Shown piece after piece: positions 55,454-64,000 of a DNA stretch of 64,000 nucleotides. The stretch is from the NCBI RefSeq assembly GCF_016925615.1, contig NZ_CP070499.1, forward strand, positions 5,084,001-5,148,000, written 5' to 3'. This DNA is from Natronosporangium hydrolyticum. Lineage in GTDB: Bacteria > Actinomycetota > Actinomycetes > Mycobacteriales > Micromonosporaceae. The position numbers and the translations under genes are program-made. Below the pieces are notes generated by a model. It had not been told where the DNA came from. It saw only the letters and a program-made list of their open reading frames with translations, and made no database searches. The first letter of the stretch is position 1. Each line of letters starts with the position of its first letter.

Positions 55454-55990
55454 TCACCCCCAGGCCCGCTCCAGGTCGACCCGCGCCTCGTGCTCTAACA
55501 GCCAGCGTTTTCGGGCCAGCCCACCCCCGAACCCGACCAGCTTGCCGCCCGCCCCCACCACCCGGTGGCACGGTACGAAGATCGGCAGTGGGTTGCGGTT
55601 GCAGGCGGTGCCGACCGCCCGGGCCGCTCCCGGCTCGCCGAGCGCGGCCGCCACCTGACCGTAGCTGTGCTGCTCCCCGTACGGGATACGCGCCAACTCC
55701 GCCCAAACGGCCCGTTCGAAGGTGCTGCCCACCCCGTCCGGCGCCGAAAGCGGCAGGTCGAACCCGGTCCGTTGGCCGGTGAAGTACTCCGTCAGCTGGG
55801 TCGCGGCTGCCTCGAGCAACGGCTCCGGCGGCGTTTCCCGAGCTAGGTCGAGCGGCTCGCTCCGGGCCTCCGGCTGCAGGAGCGCGCGACAGATCGCGCC
55901 ACTGACCACGGCCACCGCGATCGGGCCAATCGGCGTCGATACCGACCTCCACCGCACCGGTACAACGTACCCCCGCCCGGTTACGATCAT
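55454..55990 (-). CDS. ogt: Methylated-DNA--protein-cysteine methyltransferase
   Basis: 178-residue suicide enzyme repairing O6-alkylguanine. The active-site motif is IFVPCHRVVGAGGKLVGFGGG with the acceptor Cys in PCHR; the DNA-binding helix is SYGQVAAALGEPGAARAVGTA with the following CNRNPLP. The N-terminal domain is of the short Ogt type. The start may be ATG 55990 or GTG 55957 (VRWRSVSTPIG); the first leaves only 3 bases to the divergent aldo/keto reductase start, so the second is attractive. Confidence 0.92.
   Translation of the reverse strand: MIVTGRGYVVPVRWRSVSTPIGPIAVAVVSGAICRALLQPEARSEPLDLARETPPEPLLEAAATQLTEYFTGQRTGFDLPLSAPDGVGSTFERAVWAELARIPYGEQHSYGQVAAALGEPGAARAVGTACNRNPLPIFVPCHRVVGAGGKLVGFGGGLARKRWLLEHEARVDLERAWG
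55982..55987 (+). promoter_or_regulatory. -10 element for a leaderless aldo/keto reductase transcript
   Basis: TACGAT lies 6 bases before the ATG at 55994, so transcription would begin at the start codon. The box overlaps the start of the divergent ogt gene. Confidence 0.45.
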
Positions 55991-55993
55991 CAG

Positions 55994-56936
<943 letters not shown>

Positions 56937-56950
<14 letters not shown>

Positions 56951-57650
56951 CGGCACCCGAGTCAGCCAGGTCTGCCCGGTAGCGCTCCAGCCACGCAACC
57001 AGCTCATCCGGGCAGCTCAGCGCTGCCAGGTGGCCGGCGTCCAGCTCGTCCGGGACGATCCCGAGCCGCTCGGCCACCACCCGCCGTTGGAACTCGGCGG
57101 GGAAGAGCCGATCGCGCCGGGCGAGCAGGAACCGGGTCGGCGTGTCGGGCCATCGCTCCAGCGGCCATGGCTGCGTGAACGGGGTGGCCGACTGCGGCCG
57201 GCCCCGCGCCATCGCCGCCTCGGCCAACTCGGCCGGCAGGTCGTGGAAGAACATCTCCATCGGATCGAACTCGCCGGTGCTCGACCGCCCCTGCTGCTCG
57301 GCCAGTGCTCGTTCGGCCTGCGGCTGGCCGGTCTGCTCCCACCAGTCACCACCGGTCTCCCCGGGCCGTGGGACCATCGCCGCCACCAGCACCAGCAGGT
57401 CGATCGGGCGCCGCTGGCACACCAGCGGGGCGCTGAAGCCGGCCATCGACTGGGCGACCAGGATCACCTCCCGCCGGTCACCGATGGCCGCCTCGATCAC
57501 GTCGGCGTACTCCGTCCAACCAGCGGCGTCGTCACCGGTCGGCAGATCCGGGGTGACCACCTCGTGGCCGCGTTCCCGCAGCAGCGGGGCCACCCGGTGC
57601 CAGTACCAGGAGTCGCCGCCGGCGCCGTGGACCAACGTGTAGGTCGCCAT
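56937..57650 (-). CDS. Alpha/beta fold hydrolase
   Basis: 237-residue hydrolase related to plant esterase/hydroxynitrile-lyase-type enzymes. YTLVHGAGGDSWYWHRVAPLL gives the oxyanion region, VAQSMAGFSAPLV the nucleophile Ser (A-Q-S-M-A), an Asp lies in LLARRDRLFP and the His in LDAGHLAALSCPDEL. The start ATG 57650 is one base after the upstream stop, so it is translationally coupled to the PPOX-family gene. Substrate unknown. Confidence 0.88.
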
Positions 57651-57651
57651 C

Positions 57652-58179
57652 TCAGTCTCCCTCCCGCCCGACCTGGGCAAACTCGTCGGCGGTGGTGCCG
57701 CCGGGGAACCGGGTCTGGAAGTCGATCATCCCGACCCACCGGGGGCGGAGGCCGATCCGCGCCATCCTCAGACCGGGCTGATCGATTTCGGCGATGGTGG
57801 CTGCCGCCGCCTGCTCGCCGTAGTAACGGTGTTGGGCCGCGGCGTACTCCGGCAGCACCCCGTCGACCTCGTGGACCTCCGCCTCTCCCCGGATCAGCAG
57901 CACCTCGGGCGGTGGCCCCACGGTGTCGATGGTGACCGCGACGGCCGGTCTGGCCCGCAGCGCCCGGATCTTGCGGGCACCGCCGAAGGTGGCGAAGACG
58001 ACCTCGTCGCCGGTCCAGTGGAAGAGCATCGGGAACACCCGGGGCGAGCCATCCGCGGCAACGTACGCGAGCCGGGCGAGCGCGGTGGAGTGGAGCAGCC
58101 GCTGCGCCACCTCGCTTGCGAGCAGGCCCACGTCTCCTTGCGGCAGCCGGGCGTAGCCCTGGTTGGTGGTGATCGCCAT
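57652..58179 (-). CDS. Pyridoxamine 5'-phosphate oxidase-family protein
   Basis: 175-residue split-barrel flavin- or F420-binding protein. ALARLAYVAADGSPRVFPMLFHW and VVFATFGGARKIRALRARPAVAV are typical of the family, as is the tail with RWVGMIDF. The ATG at 58179 is preceded by GAGAGG. It is transcribed divergently from the HxlR regulator with a palindromic operator between, so it is a likely target of that regulator. Exact cofactor and reaction cannot be told. Confidence 0.86.
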   Translation of the reverse strand: MAITTNQGYARLPQGDVGLLASEVAQRLLHSTALARLAYVAADGSPRVFPMLFHWTGDEVVFATFGGARKIRALRARPAVAVTIDTVGPPPEVLLIRGEAEVHEVDGVLPEYAAAQHRYYGEQAAAATIAEIDQPGLRMARIGLRPRWVGMIDFQTRFPGGTTADEFAQVGREGD

Positions 58180-58195
58180 GGTTGCGCCTCTCATT

Positions 58196-58209
58196 GATTA
58201 GTCCTAATC
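58196..58209. promoter_or_regulatory. Palindromic operator between PPOX and HxlR genes
   Basis: GATTAGTCCTAATC is a perfect inverted repeat with 6-bp arms. A related half (ATTGGTCCT) follows about 10 bases on. It is the likely binding site of the adjacent HxlR regulator, controlling both directions. Confidence 0.55.
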
Positions 58210-58251
58210 TAGAACCTATTGGTCCTCCTATCGAACCACGGGCGGGTGCGT

Positions 58252-58923
58252 ATGGTCAACCGAGTGCCCGTTCGACGCAGTTACCACGACCCCTGCGGCG
58301 TCGCCCGCGCCCTCGACGCCATCGGCGAGCGCTGGGCGCTGCTCCTGGTACGAGAACTCCGCCTAGGCCCGAAACGCTTCACCGACCTGCGCCGCGGACT
58401 GCCGGGCGCCAGCCAGAACGTGCTCTCGCAACGGCTGCGCGAGCTGACCGACGCTGGCGTGGTGCGCCGACGCCGACTAGGCCCACCCGCCAGCGCCTGG
58501 GGGTATGAGCTCACCGAACGCGGCCACCAGCTCGCCCCGGTGCTGCGGGAGCTCGCGCACTGGGGCAGCCGGGCGCCGCTGCCCACCGGTGGTGAGCTGA
58601 GCACGGACGCCATCCTGCTGGCGCTGGAGACGACTTTCGACCCGGCCGCGGCGGGCGAACTGTCGGCCCAGATCGAGCTCCAGCTCAACGACGATCACTG
58701 CTGGGCCACGATCGAATCGGGATCGCTGCGCGTCGGGCGGGGAGACCCACCAGCCGGGGCCGCCGACGCGACCATCGCGACGGATCCGGCGACGCTGCGG
58801 GCGCTGGTCTTCGGCGGCTACCCGCTAGTCGACGCAGCCGCCCAGGGGCGGGCCGAGATCACCGGCGACCGCGCCCTCGGCGCCCGGTTCCTAACCCTCT
58901 TCCCCCGCCCTACCCCCGACTAG
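58252..58923 (+). CDS. HxlR-family transcriptional regulator
   Basis: 223-residue regulator. The winged helix-turn-helix spans CGVARALDAIGERWALLLVR to NVLSQRLRELTDAGVV, with the N-terminal Cys (DPCGVARAL) seen in redox- or aldehyde-sensing members. YELTERGHQLAPVLRELAHWG ends the domain. A C-terminal ~100-residue SCP2-like part (LLALETTFDPAAAGELSAQI) may bind a ligand. Start chosen at ATG 58252; GTG 58264 is possible. Confidence 0.88.
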   Translation: MVNRVPVRRSYHDPCGVARALDAIGERWALLLVRELRLGPKRFTDLRRGLPGASQNVLSQRLRELTDAGVVRRRRLGPPASAWGYELTERGHQLAPVLRELAHWGSRAPLPTGGELSTDAILLALETTFDPAAAGELSAQIELQLNDDHCWATIESGSLRVGRGDPPAGAADATIATDPATLRALVFGGYPLVDAAAQGRAEITGDRALGARFLTLFPRPTPD

Positions 58924-59013
58924 CTCGGCGCCGCGCTCCACCGGCTCACCGCCACCCCGCCCGGCTCGCTCCACCCCGCTCGCTCCACCCACGCTCGCTC
59001 CACCCACGCCGCT

Positions 59014-59092
59014 CTTGGTTGGCTGGGGAGGGATCTTGCGTACGGATAAATCCGACATTCCCCTATACAAGATCCCTCCCTGGCCAACCAAG
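59014..59092. repeat. 79-bp foldback element, copy 3 (diverged)
   Basis: Arms 59014-59038 and 59068-59092 pair over 25 bp with two mismatches and share the CTTGGT/ACCAAG ends with copies 1 and 2. A nested hairpin CGGAT-aa-ATCCG lies at 59043-59054. It lies between convergent HxlR and paaE genes. The flanks (58924-59013 and 59093-59169) are short tandem repeats such as GCTCGCTCCACCC and GGCGGGGCCGTCCA. Confidence 0.8.
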
Positions 59093-59169
59093 TCGGGGTC
59101 CGTCCAGTCGGGGGCCGGCCAGGCGGGGCCGTCCAGGCGGGGCCGTCCAGGCGGGGTCTATCCCGCGGG

Positions 59170-60303
59170 CTAGGCGTCGTAGTCGACGACGAGTTCCTCG
59201 GTGACCGGGCTAGCCTGACAGGTCAGGACATACCCGGCGGCCACCTCTTCGGGCTCCAGGGCCCAGTTGGCCGCCATCGTCACCTCGCCCGTGACGACCT
59301 TGGCGCGGCAGGTGGAGCAGACCCCGCCCCGGCAGGCGTACGGCAGCTCACCCCGGACTCGTAGCGCCGCGTCGAGCACCCGCTCCTGCCGGCCCATGCT
59401 TACCTGCGAGGCGCGGCCGTCCAATTGGATCGTCAGGTCGACCTCACCCACCTCACCCGCTGGCGACGGGGCTGGGGCCGCCGGTGCTGCCGGATCATCG
59501 CCCGACGGCACATGGAACAGCTCGGTACGCACCGCGGGCTCGGGCACGTCCAGCGACGCGAGCACCGCCTGGGCATCGGTGACCAGCCCGTACGGGCCAC
59601 ACAGGAACCACTCGTCGACCACGGCCGGCTCAGGCAGGAAGGCGGTCAGCAACCGAGGCAGTCGGTGCGCGTCGATCCGCCCGGAGAGCAGTTCGGCGTC
59701 GGCCGGTTCCCGTGAGAGCACATGCACCACCTGCAACCGCTGCGGCCACCGGTCCTTCAGGTCCGCCAGCTCCTCGGCGAACATCACCGACCGGACGTCG
59801 CGGTTGCCGTAGAAGATGGTGAATCGGCTGGCCGGCTCGGTGGCCAGGGCGGTGGCCGCGAGCGACAACACCGGGGTGATACCGGAGCCGGCGACCACCG
59901 CCGCGTACCACCGGGACCGGGTCGGCGTCACCTCGGTGGTGAAGTGGCCCAACGGCGGCATGACCGGCACTTCGTCGCCGACCCGCAGCTGCTCGGCGGC
60001 GTACCGGGAGAAGGCCCCGCCGGGGATCTGCTTGACTCCGATCCGGAGCCGACCGGTCGCGGCCAACTCGGCGGGGGTGGAGCAGATCGAGTACGAGCGG
60101 CGCACCTCCTCACCGGTGTCGGGGTCGACTCGTCGCACCGTCAGGTGCTGGCCGGCCCGGAACGCGTACGCGTCGCGGAGCTGCTCCGGCACCGCGAAGG
60201 TGACCGCCAGCGCATCGTCGGTGAGCGGGTCGAGCGCAACCACCGGCAGCGCGTGAAAGGTGGGCCGACGCCGCGGCGGCCGGGATATCGTCACCTGAGT
60301 CAT
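59170..60303 (-). CDS. paaE: 1,2-phenylacetyl-CoA epoxidase subunit E (reductase)
   Basis: 377-residue electron-transfer subunit: ferredoxin-NADP reductase-like N-terminus (YAFRAGQHLTVRR with the FAD motif RRSYSICSTP, NAD site VVAGSGITPVLSLA, FLCGPYGLV) and a C-terminal plant-type 2Fe-2S domain (PYACRGGVCSTCRAK and a later Cys in VLTCQ). A Pro/Ala linker joins the two. It passes electrons from NADPH to the PaaA di-iron centre. Last gene of the paaABCDE operon, 4 bases after paaD. Confidence 0.95.
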   Translation of the reverse strand: MTQVTISRPPRRRPTFHALPVVALDPLTDDALAVTFAVPEQLRDAYAFRAGQHLTVRRVDPDTGEEVRRSYSICSTPAELAATGRLRIGVKQIPGGAFSRYAAEQLRVGDEVPVMPPLGHFTTEVTPTRSRWYAAVVAGSGITPVLSLAATALATEPASRFTIFYGNRDVRSVMFAEELADLKDRWPQRLQVVHVLSREPADAELLSGRIDAHRLPRLLTAFLPEPAVVDEWFLCGPYGLVTDAQAVLASLDVPEPAVRTELFHVPSGDDPAAPAAPAPSPAGEVGEVDLTIQLDGRASQVSMGRQERVLDAALRVRGELPYACRGGVCSTCRAKVVTGEVTMAANWALEPEEVAAGYVLTCQASPVTEELVVDYDA

Positions 60304-60307
60304 CGGT

Positions 60308-60799
60308 TCAGAAGGCCTTCATCTGTTCGAACGGTTCGGCGCAGTGGTCGCAGCGCCAGAGCGCCTTGCAGGCGGTGGCACCGAACCGGCTCAGCTGGGT
60401 GGTGTCGGTAGACCCACACTGTGGACACGCCACCGCCTCCCGCCGGGTGGGCAACCCCAGCGAGAGCGGTTGGTCGGCCGGGACTGGACCGGGTGGGGCG
60501 ATGCCGGCCGCGGCGAGCTTCGCCCGGCCGGAATCGCTGAGCCAGTCGGTCGTCCAGGCCGGCGACAGCTGGGTCACGACCGTTACTTCCGGCCATCCGG
60601 CGTCGCGCAGCGAGGTTTCAATGTCGGCGCGGATCACCTCCATCGCCGGACACCCCGAGTAGGTGGGGGTGATGGTGACCACCACCTGCCCGCCGTCGCG
60701 CTCGACGCTACGCAGGATGCCGAGTTCGTCGATGGTTACCACCCGCAGCTCGGGGTCGACCACCCGGGCGGCGACCTGATAGGCGGGCTCGCCGCTCAC
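60308..60799 (-). CDS. paaD: 1,2-phenylacetyl-CoA epoxidase subunit D
   Basis: 163-residue MIP18/DUF59-type protein. VVDPELRVVTIDELGILRSV and ITPTYSGCPAMEVI carry the conserved Cys, and the C-terminal zinc-type motif is CPQCGSTDTTQLSRFGATAC plus WRCDHC. PaaD probably matures or supports the oxygenase. The start is GTG 60799 overlapping the paaC stop; the longer frame to 61102 overlaps paaC and is discarded. Confidence 0.92.
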   Translation of the reverse strand: MSGEPAYQVAARVVDPELRVVTIDELGILRSVERDGGQVVVTITPTYSGCPAMEVIRADIETSLRDAGWPEVTVVTQLSPAWTTDWLSDSGRAKLAAAGIAPPGPVPADQPLSLGLPTRREAVACPQCGSTDTTQLSRFGATACKALWRCDHCAEPFEQMKAF

Positions 60800-61548
60800 C
60801 AGCTCGCTCCGGGGTGGGCCCGGTGCAGCACCTGCAACTCGGCGAGCAGGTAGGACAAGTGCTCGGTGTGGCGACCGACCCGACCACCGCGGGGGGCCCA
60901 GCCGCCGTCGGCCGGCACCGTCAGCGTCGCCTCCCGCAACACCGGGGTCACCACCGCGGACCACTCCTGCCAAGCCAGCTCGCCACCGGCGCCGCCAGCC
61001 GGGTCGTCGCAGAGTTCGTAGCTGTAGGGCCAGAGTTCGTCGATCGCGAGCTGCATCCGGCGGTGCGACTCGTCGGTGCCGTCCCCGAGCCGCACTGTCC
61101 ACAGGGCAGCATGTTCGAGGTGGTAGGTCGACTCCTTCACCGCCTTCGCCGCGATCCCCGCCAACCGCTGGTCGCTGCCGGCCGCGAGTCGCCGGTAGCG
61201 CAGCCGCTGGGCGGTGGCGAGAAAGAGCAGCTTCGCCATGGTGGTGGCGAAGTCGCCGTTGGGTAGCTCCACCAGCAGTACGTTGCGGAACTGCCGGTCG
61301 TCGCGCAGGTACGCCAGCTCGTCCTCGCCGCGGCCGGCCTGTTCCAGCTCACCGGCGTAGCTCAGCAGCAGCCGGGCGGCGCCGAGCTGGTCGAGGGCGA
61401 TGTTCGCCAGCGCCACGTCCTCTTCGAGGTCGGGCGCCCGGGCGCACCACTCGGCGAGCCGCTGCGCGGCGATCAGGGCGTCGTCGCCCAGCCCGAGCAC
61501 CTCCTCGAATCGGGCGACCTCCCCGTTACGCAAGGCCGGCGTACTCAC
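60796..61548 (-). CDS. paaC: 1,2-phenylacetyl-CoA epoxidase subunit C
   Basis: 250-residue structural partner of PaaA with a ferritin-like helical fold. DDALIAAQRLAEWCARAPDLEED, ALANIALDQLGAARLLL and VKESTYHLEHAALWTVRLGDG are typical. The start GTG 61548 overlaps the paaB stop. PaaC lacks a full di-iron site and supports PaaA. Confidence 0.95.
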   Translation of the reverse strand: MSTPALRNGEVARFEEVLGLGDDALIAAQRLAEWCARAPDLEEDVALANIALDQLGAARLLLSYAGELEQAGRGEDELAYLRDDRQFRNVLLVELPNGDFATTMAKLLFLATAQRLRYRRLAAGSDQRLAGIAAKAVKESTYHLEHAALWTVRLGDGTDESHRRMQLAIDELWPYSYELCDDPAGGAGGELAWQEWSAVVTPVLREATLTVPADGGWAPRGGRVGRHTEHLSYLLAELQVLHRAHPGASW

Positions 61549-61898
61549 AAGTGTTTCGCCCCCTCCGGCACCGGATAGAAGGTGGGGTGGCGGTAGACCT
61601 TGTCGGCCGCGGGGTCGAAGAAGGCGTCTTTCTCGTCCGGGCTAGAGGCGGTGATCTGCTTGGCGGGGACGACCCAGATCGAGACCCCCTCCTGCCGGCG
61701 GGTGTACACGTCACGGGCATGGTGGAGGGCGGTCTGCTCGTCGGCGGCGTGGACGCTGCCGACATGGACGTGGGACAGCCCTCGGCGCGGTCGGACGAAC
61801 ACCTCCCACAGCGGCGCGGCGACACCATTCGGCTCGCCCGCCGGTGGCGCCTCAGTCACCTGCCGCTCCCCGGTCACCTTGTGCTCCTCGCTGTTCAC
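61545..61898 (-). CDS. paaB: 1,2-phenylacetyl-CoA epoxidase subunit B
   Basis: 117-residue subunit. [40 protein letters not shown] and [17 protein letters not shown] are diagnostic. GTG 61898 overlaps the paaA stop (GTGA); GTG 61877, with GAGGAG 6 bases upstream, is an equally good start. PaaB bridges the A-C catalytic pairs. Confidence 0.94.
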   Translation of the reverse strand: MNSEEHKVTGERQVTEAPPAGEPNGVAAPLWEVFVRPRRGLSHVHVGSVHAADEQTALHHARDVYTRRQEGVSIWVVPAKQITASSPDEKDAFFDPAADKVYRHPTFYPVPEGAKHL

Positions 61899-62998
61899 AC
61901 CGTCACCGGCGCCCGGGTTTCGCGCTGGTCGGCATCGGCGGCGGCGCGACGCTCGGCCGACTTCGCCGCGTACGCGGCGGCGGCGCGCCGGACCCATTCG
62001 CCCTCGTCGTGGGCGGCCCGGCGGTGCGCCAGCCGCTGCCGGTTGCAGGGACCATCGCCGGAGATGACCTGAAATAGCTCGTCGAAGTCGGGCTGGGTGA
62101 AATCGTAACCGCCCCGGTCAGGGTTCCACCGCAGCTGCGGGTCCGGCAGCGCCAGGCCGAGCACCTCGGCCTGGCCGACGCACATGTCCACGAAACGTTG
62201 CCGGAGCTCGTCGTTGCTGAACCGTTTGATCTTCCACGCCATGGACTGCTCGGAGTGGGTGGAGTCGGAGTCGGGCGGACCGAACATCGCCAGTGATGGA
62301 TACCACCACCGGTCGATGGCGTCCTGGGCCAACTCCCGCTGCGCCGCGGTGCCGCGCGCCAGTGTGTACAGAATCTCGAAGCCCTGCCGCTGATGGAAGG
62401 ACTCCTCTTTGCAGATCCGAATCATGGCCCGCGCGTACGGCCCGTACGAGCAGCGGCACAGCGGCACCTGGTTGACGATCGCGGCGCCATCCACCAGCCA
62501 ACCGATGGCCCCAACGTCGGCCCAGGTCAACGTCGGATAGTTGAAGATGGAGCTGTATTTTTGCCGGCCGGTGAGCAGCTTGTCCACCAACTCCTCGCGG
62601 CTGACCCCGAGGGTCTCCGCGGCGGCGTAGAGGTAGAGGCCGTGGCCGGCCTCGTCCTGCACCTTGGCGAGCAGGATCGCTTTACGCTTCAGCGAGGGGG
62701 CGCGGCTGATCCAGTTGCTCTCCGGCTGCATCCCAATGATCTCTGAATGTGCGTGCTGGGCGATCTGACGGACCAGCGTCCGGCGGTACGCCTCGGGCAT
62801 AGCGTCGCGCGGCTCGATCTTCTGATCGGCTGCGATCACCTGGTGGAAGTAGTCGTCCGCGGGCGGGTCGGCCGGCGAGGGCCGGGTGGAGTCCGGAGCC
62901 AGCCGGCGGTCGGCCGCCTCGCGCAGCTCCGTCTCGGCGGCCTCGACCTCAGCCAGCAGCTCGCCGTCGGGGGCGGTGAAGTCGTTGCCGTACACCAC
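61895..62998 (-). CDS. paaA: 1,2-phenylacetyl-CoA epoxidase subunit A (catalytic)
   Basis: 367-residue di-iron monooxygenase subunit that epoxidises phenylacetyl-CoA. Helices with iron ligands include [34 protein letters not shown] (E..H) and [19 protein letters not shown] (E..H). About 40 extra residues precede the usual start. First gene of the operon; its GTG (62998, or 62995) lies close to an inverted repeat likely bound by a regulator. A full phenylacetate route would also need paaK, paaG, paaZ and others, none in view. Confidence 0.95.
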   Translation of the reverse strand: MVYGNDFTAPDGELLAEVEAAETELREAADRRLAPDSTRPSPADPPADDYFHQVIAADQKIEPRDAMPEAYRRTLVRQIAQHAHSEIIGMQPESNWISRAPSLKRKAILLAKVQDEAGHGLYLYAAAETLGVSREELVDKLLTGRQKYSSIFNYPTLTWADVGAIGWLVDGAAIVNQVPLCRCSYGPYARAMIRICKEESFHQRQGFEILYTLARGTAAQRELAQDAIDRWWYPSLAMFGPPDSDSTHSEQSMAWKIKRFSNDELRQRFVDMCVGQAEVLGLALPDPQLRWNPDRGGYDFTQPDFDELFQVISGDGPCNRQRLAHRRAAHDEGEWVRRAAAAYAAKSAERRAAADADQRETRAPVTV

Positions 62999-63003
62999 CT
63001 TAG

Positions 63004-63043
63004 TGTTACAAACCTAGGAGCCATGTGCAAACGACTTGTAACA
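63004..63043. promoter_or_regulatory. Inverted-repeat operator upstream of paaA
   Basis: TGTTACAA (63004-63011) and TTGTAACA (63036-63043) are perfect inverted copies, centres 32 bases apart (about three helical turns). On the minus strand TTGCAC, 16 bases, TAACAC could be a promoter partly covered by it, suggesting repression of paaA-E, for example by a PaaR/TetR-type protein not encoded here. Confidence 0.6.
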
Positions 63044-63220
63044 TACCGAGTTTTCGGTAGTGAGCTACGCCATCCAGCCGCGAGAATGATGCGGCAATTA
63101 ACACGAAAGCCATCTATGTCGGGCATGTCCGGGTAGACGGGCCTTCCCGGGCCTCGTATCCTCCGAAGGACCCCACGTAACTGCACGTCCCCCCACTAGT
63201 CGGAGCCCGGAGCACCGCCC

Positions 63221-64000
63221 GTGCGCGCACGTATCGCCATCGCCGCTGCCGTAGCAGCGGCTGCGCTACTCGCATCGACGGCGGTCTCGACCGCCGTCGC
63301 CGGCGGCCGGGACAGCGACGGCGACCTTGACCAACCACTCGCGCAGCCGGGCATGTGGCTTCCCGAGTTCACCGAGCCCGAGCCGGCGCCGGCCCCGTCG
63401 CCCGAGCCCACCCCCGCGGCCTGGCTCGACCCGCCCCCGCCGGTCAGCGTCGACAGCGACGGATTCTTCTCGTGGGCCGCGCTCGACCGCACCACCGGCG
63501 ACGCCGCGGGCTCCGACAACGCCGATGAGACCAGCTCCACCGAGTCCGTCATCAAGGCCTGGATCGTCGCCGACCATCTGCGGCGGGTGCACGCAGCCGG
63601 TGACGAACCGACCGATCGGGAGCTACGCGACGGACGGCTGGCGATCCGCGACAGCCATAACGGGACCACCCAACGCCTCTACAACAAGAACGGCCGCGAC
63701 GACGTCGTCGACCGGATGGTCGAGATCTGCGAGCTCACCGACACCCACACCCCGGAGGGCGACGAGGGTTGGTGGAGCCGCACCGAGATGTCCGCCCGAG
63801 ATATGACGCTGCTCGGCGAATGCCTCGCCGACGGCCGCGCCGCAGGTCCAGAGTGGACCGACTGGGTGCTGGCGGAGATGCGCAACGTCCGGGGTACCAC
63901 CGACCCGGAGGACCAGCGGGCCGAAGAGGGCTTCGAGGGCGGCCGGTGGGGAATCATCGACGCGCTCCCCGATGAGCAGGCCGACGAGGTGGCGATCAAA
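63221..64000 (+). CDS. Secreted serine-hydrolase-like protein (3' end outside window)
   Basis: Starts at GTG 63221 with GGAG 8 bases upstream and remains open to the end of the window (260 codons). The N-terminus is a signal peptide (IAIAAAVAAAALLASTAVST, then AVAGG), followed by a Pro/Glu-rich linker (PEPAPAPSPEPTPAA). The globular part contains SSTESVIKAWIVADHLRR, an S-x-x-K motif as in class A beta-lactamase/PBP-like hydrolases, and RDSHNGTTQRLY in the position of the SxN motif. The KTG-type motif would lie beyond the window. Actinobacterial proteins of this type act in the cell envelope; substrate unknown. Confidence 0.82.
   Translation, partial: MRARIAIAAAVAAAALLASTAVSTAVAGGRDSDGDLDQPLAQPGMWLPEFTEPEPAPAPSPEPTPAAWLDPPPPVSVDSDGFFSWAALDRTTGDAAGSDNADETSSTESVIKAWIVADHLRRVHAAGDEPTDRELRDGRLAIRDSHNGTTQRLYNKNGRDDVVDRMVEICELTDTHTPEGDEGWWSRTEMSARDMTLLGECLADGRAAGPEWTDWVLAEMRNVRGTTDPEDQRAEEGFEGGRWGIIDALPDEQADEVAIK

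Overview
The window looks like a chromosomal segment of a high-G+C actinomycete, most likely a member of the Micromonosporaceae. The grounds are very GC-rich codon use, GTG starts, 4-nt GTGA/ATGA gene overlaps, a Tad locus next to a 6C RNA and a HAD phosphatase (the order known from Mycobacterium tuberculosis Rv3654c-Rv3661), a 14-gene nuo operon, menaquinone genes including the futalosine-pathway gene mqnC, and small EspC-like proteins. The genus is inference only.

Layout. 1-2.9 kb: the 3' part of a DEAD/DEAH helicase of the DUF1998/MrfA type, then convergent purC. 3.0-9.3 kb: Tad pilus locus on the minus strand (ssd/cpaE-tadA-tadB-tadC-small pilin-tadE-tadG-like), a 6C small RNA in the divergent gap, then a HAD-IB phosphatase. 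9.7-22.9 kb: ordinary chromosome with a proline-rich membrane protein, a degenerate Fic-like protein, acetyl-CoA synthetase, a DUF4389 protein, a C45 peptidase, an epoxide-hydrolase-like protein without the usual nucleophile, SseB-like proteins, a holin-family membrane protein, an IclR regulator, RarD, an MFS carrier and a polyprenyl diphosphate synthase.

23.1-34.1 kb is an accessory block between the polyprenyl synthase and nuoN, visibly poorer in G+C (the 60 bases from 31501 are 50% G+C). It holds two related cassettes. Each has a small EspC-like protein, a very large protein with a helical WXG100-like N-terminus, and a lipoprotein. Cassette B also carries an ABC transporter (ATPase plus two membrane proteins). 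In cassette A the lipoprotein is a membrane-anchored paralogue of the C-terminal third of the large protein. The two small proteins share a conserved C-terminal tail (SVLxRPI). This block is my best candidate for an undescribed system, probably linked to type VII secretion.

34.1-52.3 kb: nuoA-N (complex I) on the minus strand, ended by a perfect 35-bp inverted repeat. It is preceded by a geranylgeranyl-reductase-family gene (menaquinone reductase candidate) with a near-perfect Rex operator upstream, and by menG. 52.4-59.2 kb: mqnC, an AbiEi-like protein, MGMT, an aldo/keto reductase, an alpha/beta hydrolase, a PPOX-family protein and an HxlR regulator. Three intergenic foldback elements, each exactly 79 bp with CTTGGT...ACCAAG ends, lie here. 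59.2-63.0 kb: paaABCDE (phenylacetyl-CoA epoxidase) behind a TGTTACAA/TTGTAACA inverted repeat. 63.2-64.0 kb: start of a secreted serine-hydrolase-like gene running off the window.

How the parts fit: MqnC and MenG are steps towards menaquinone, the GGR protein probably saturates its prenyl tail, complex I feeds it electrons from NADH, and the Rex site would tie this block to the NADH/NAD+ ratio. No tRNA, rRNA, CRISPR array or insertion sequence was recognised.
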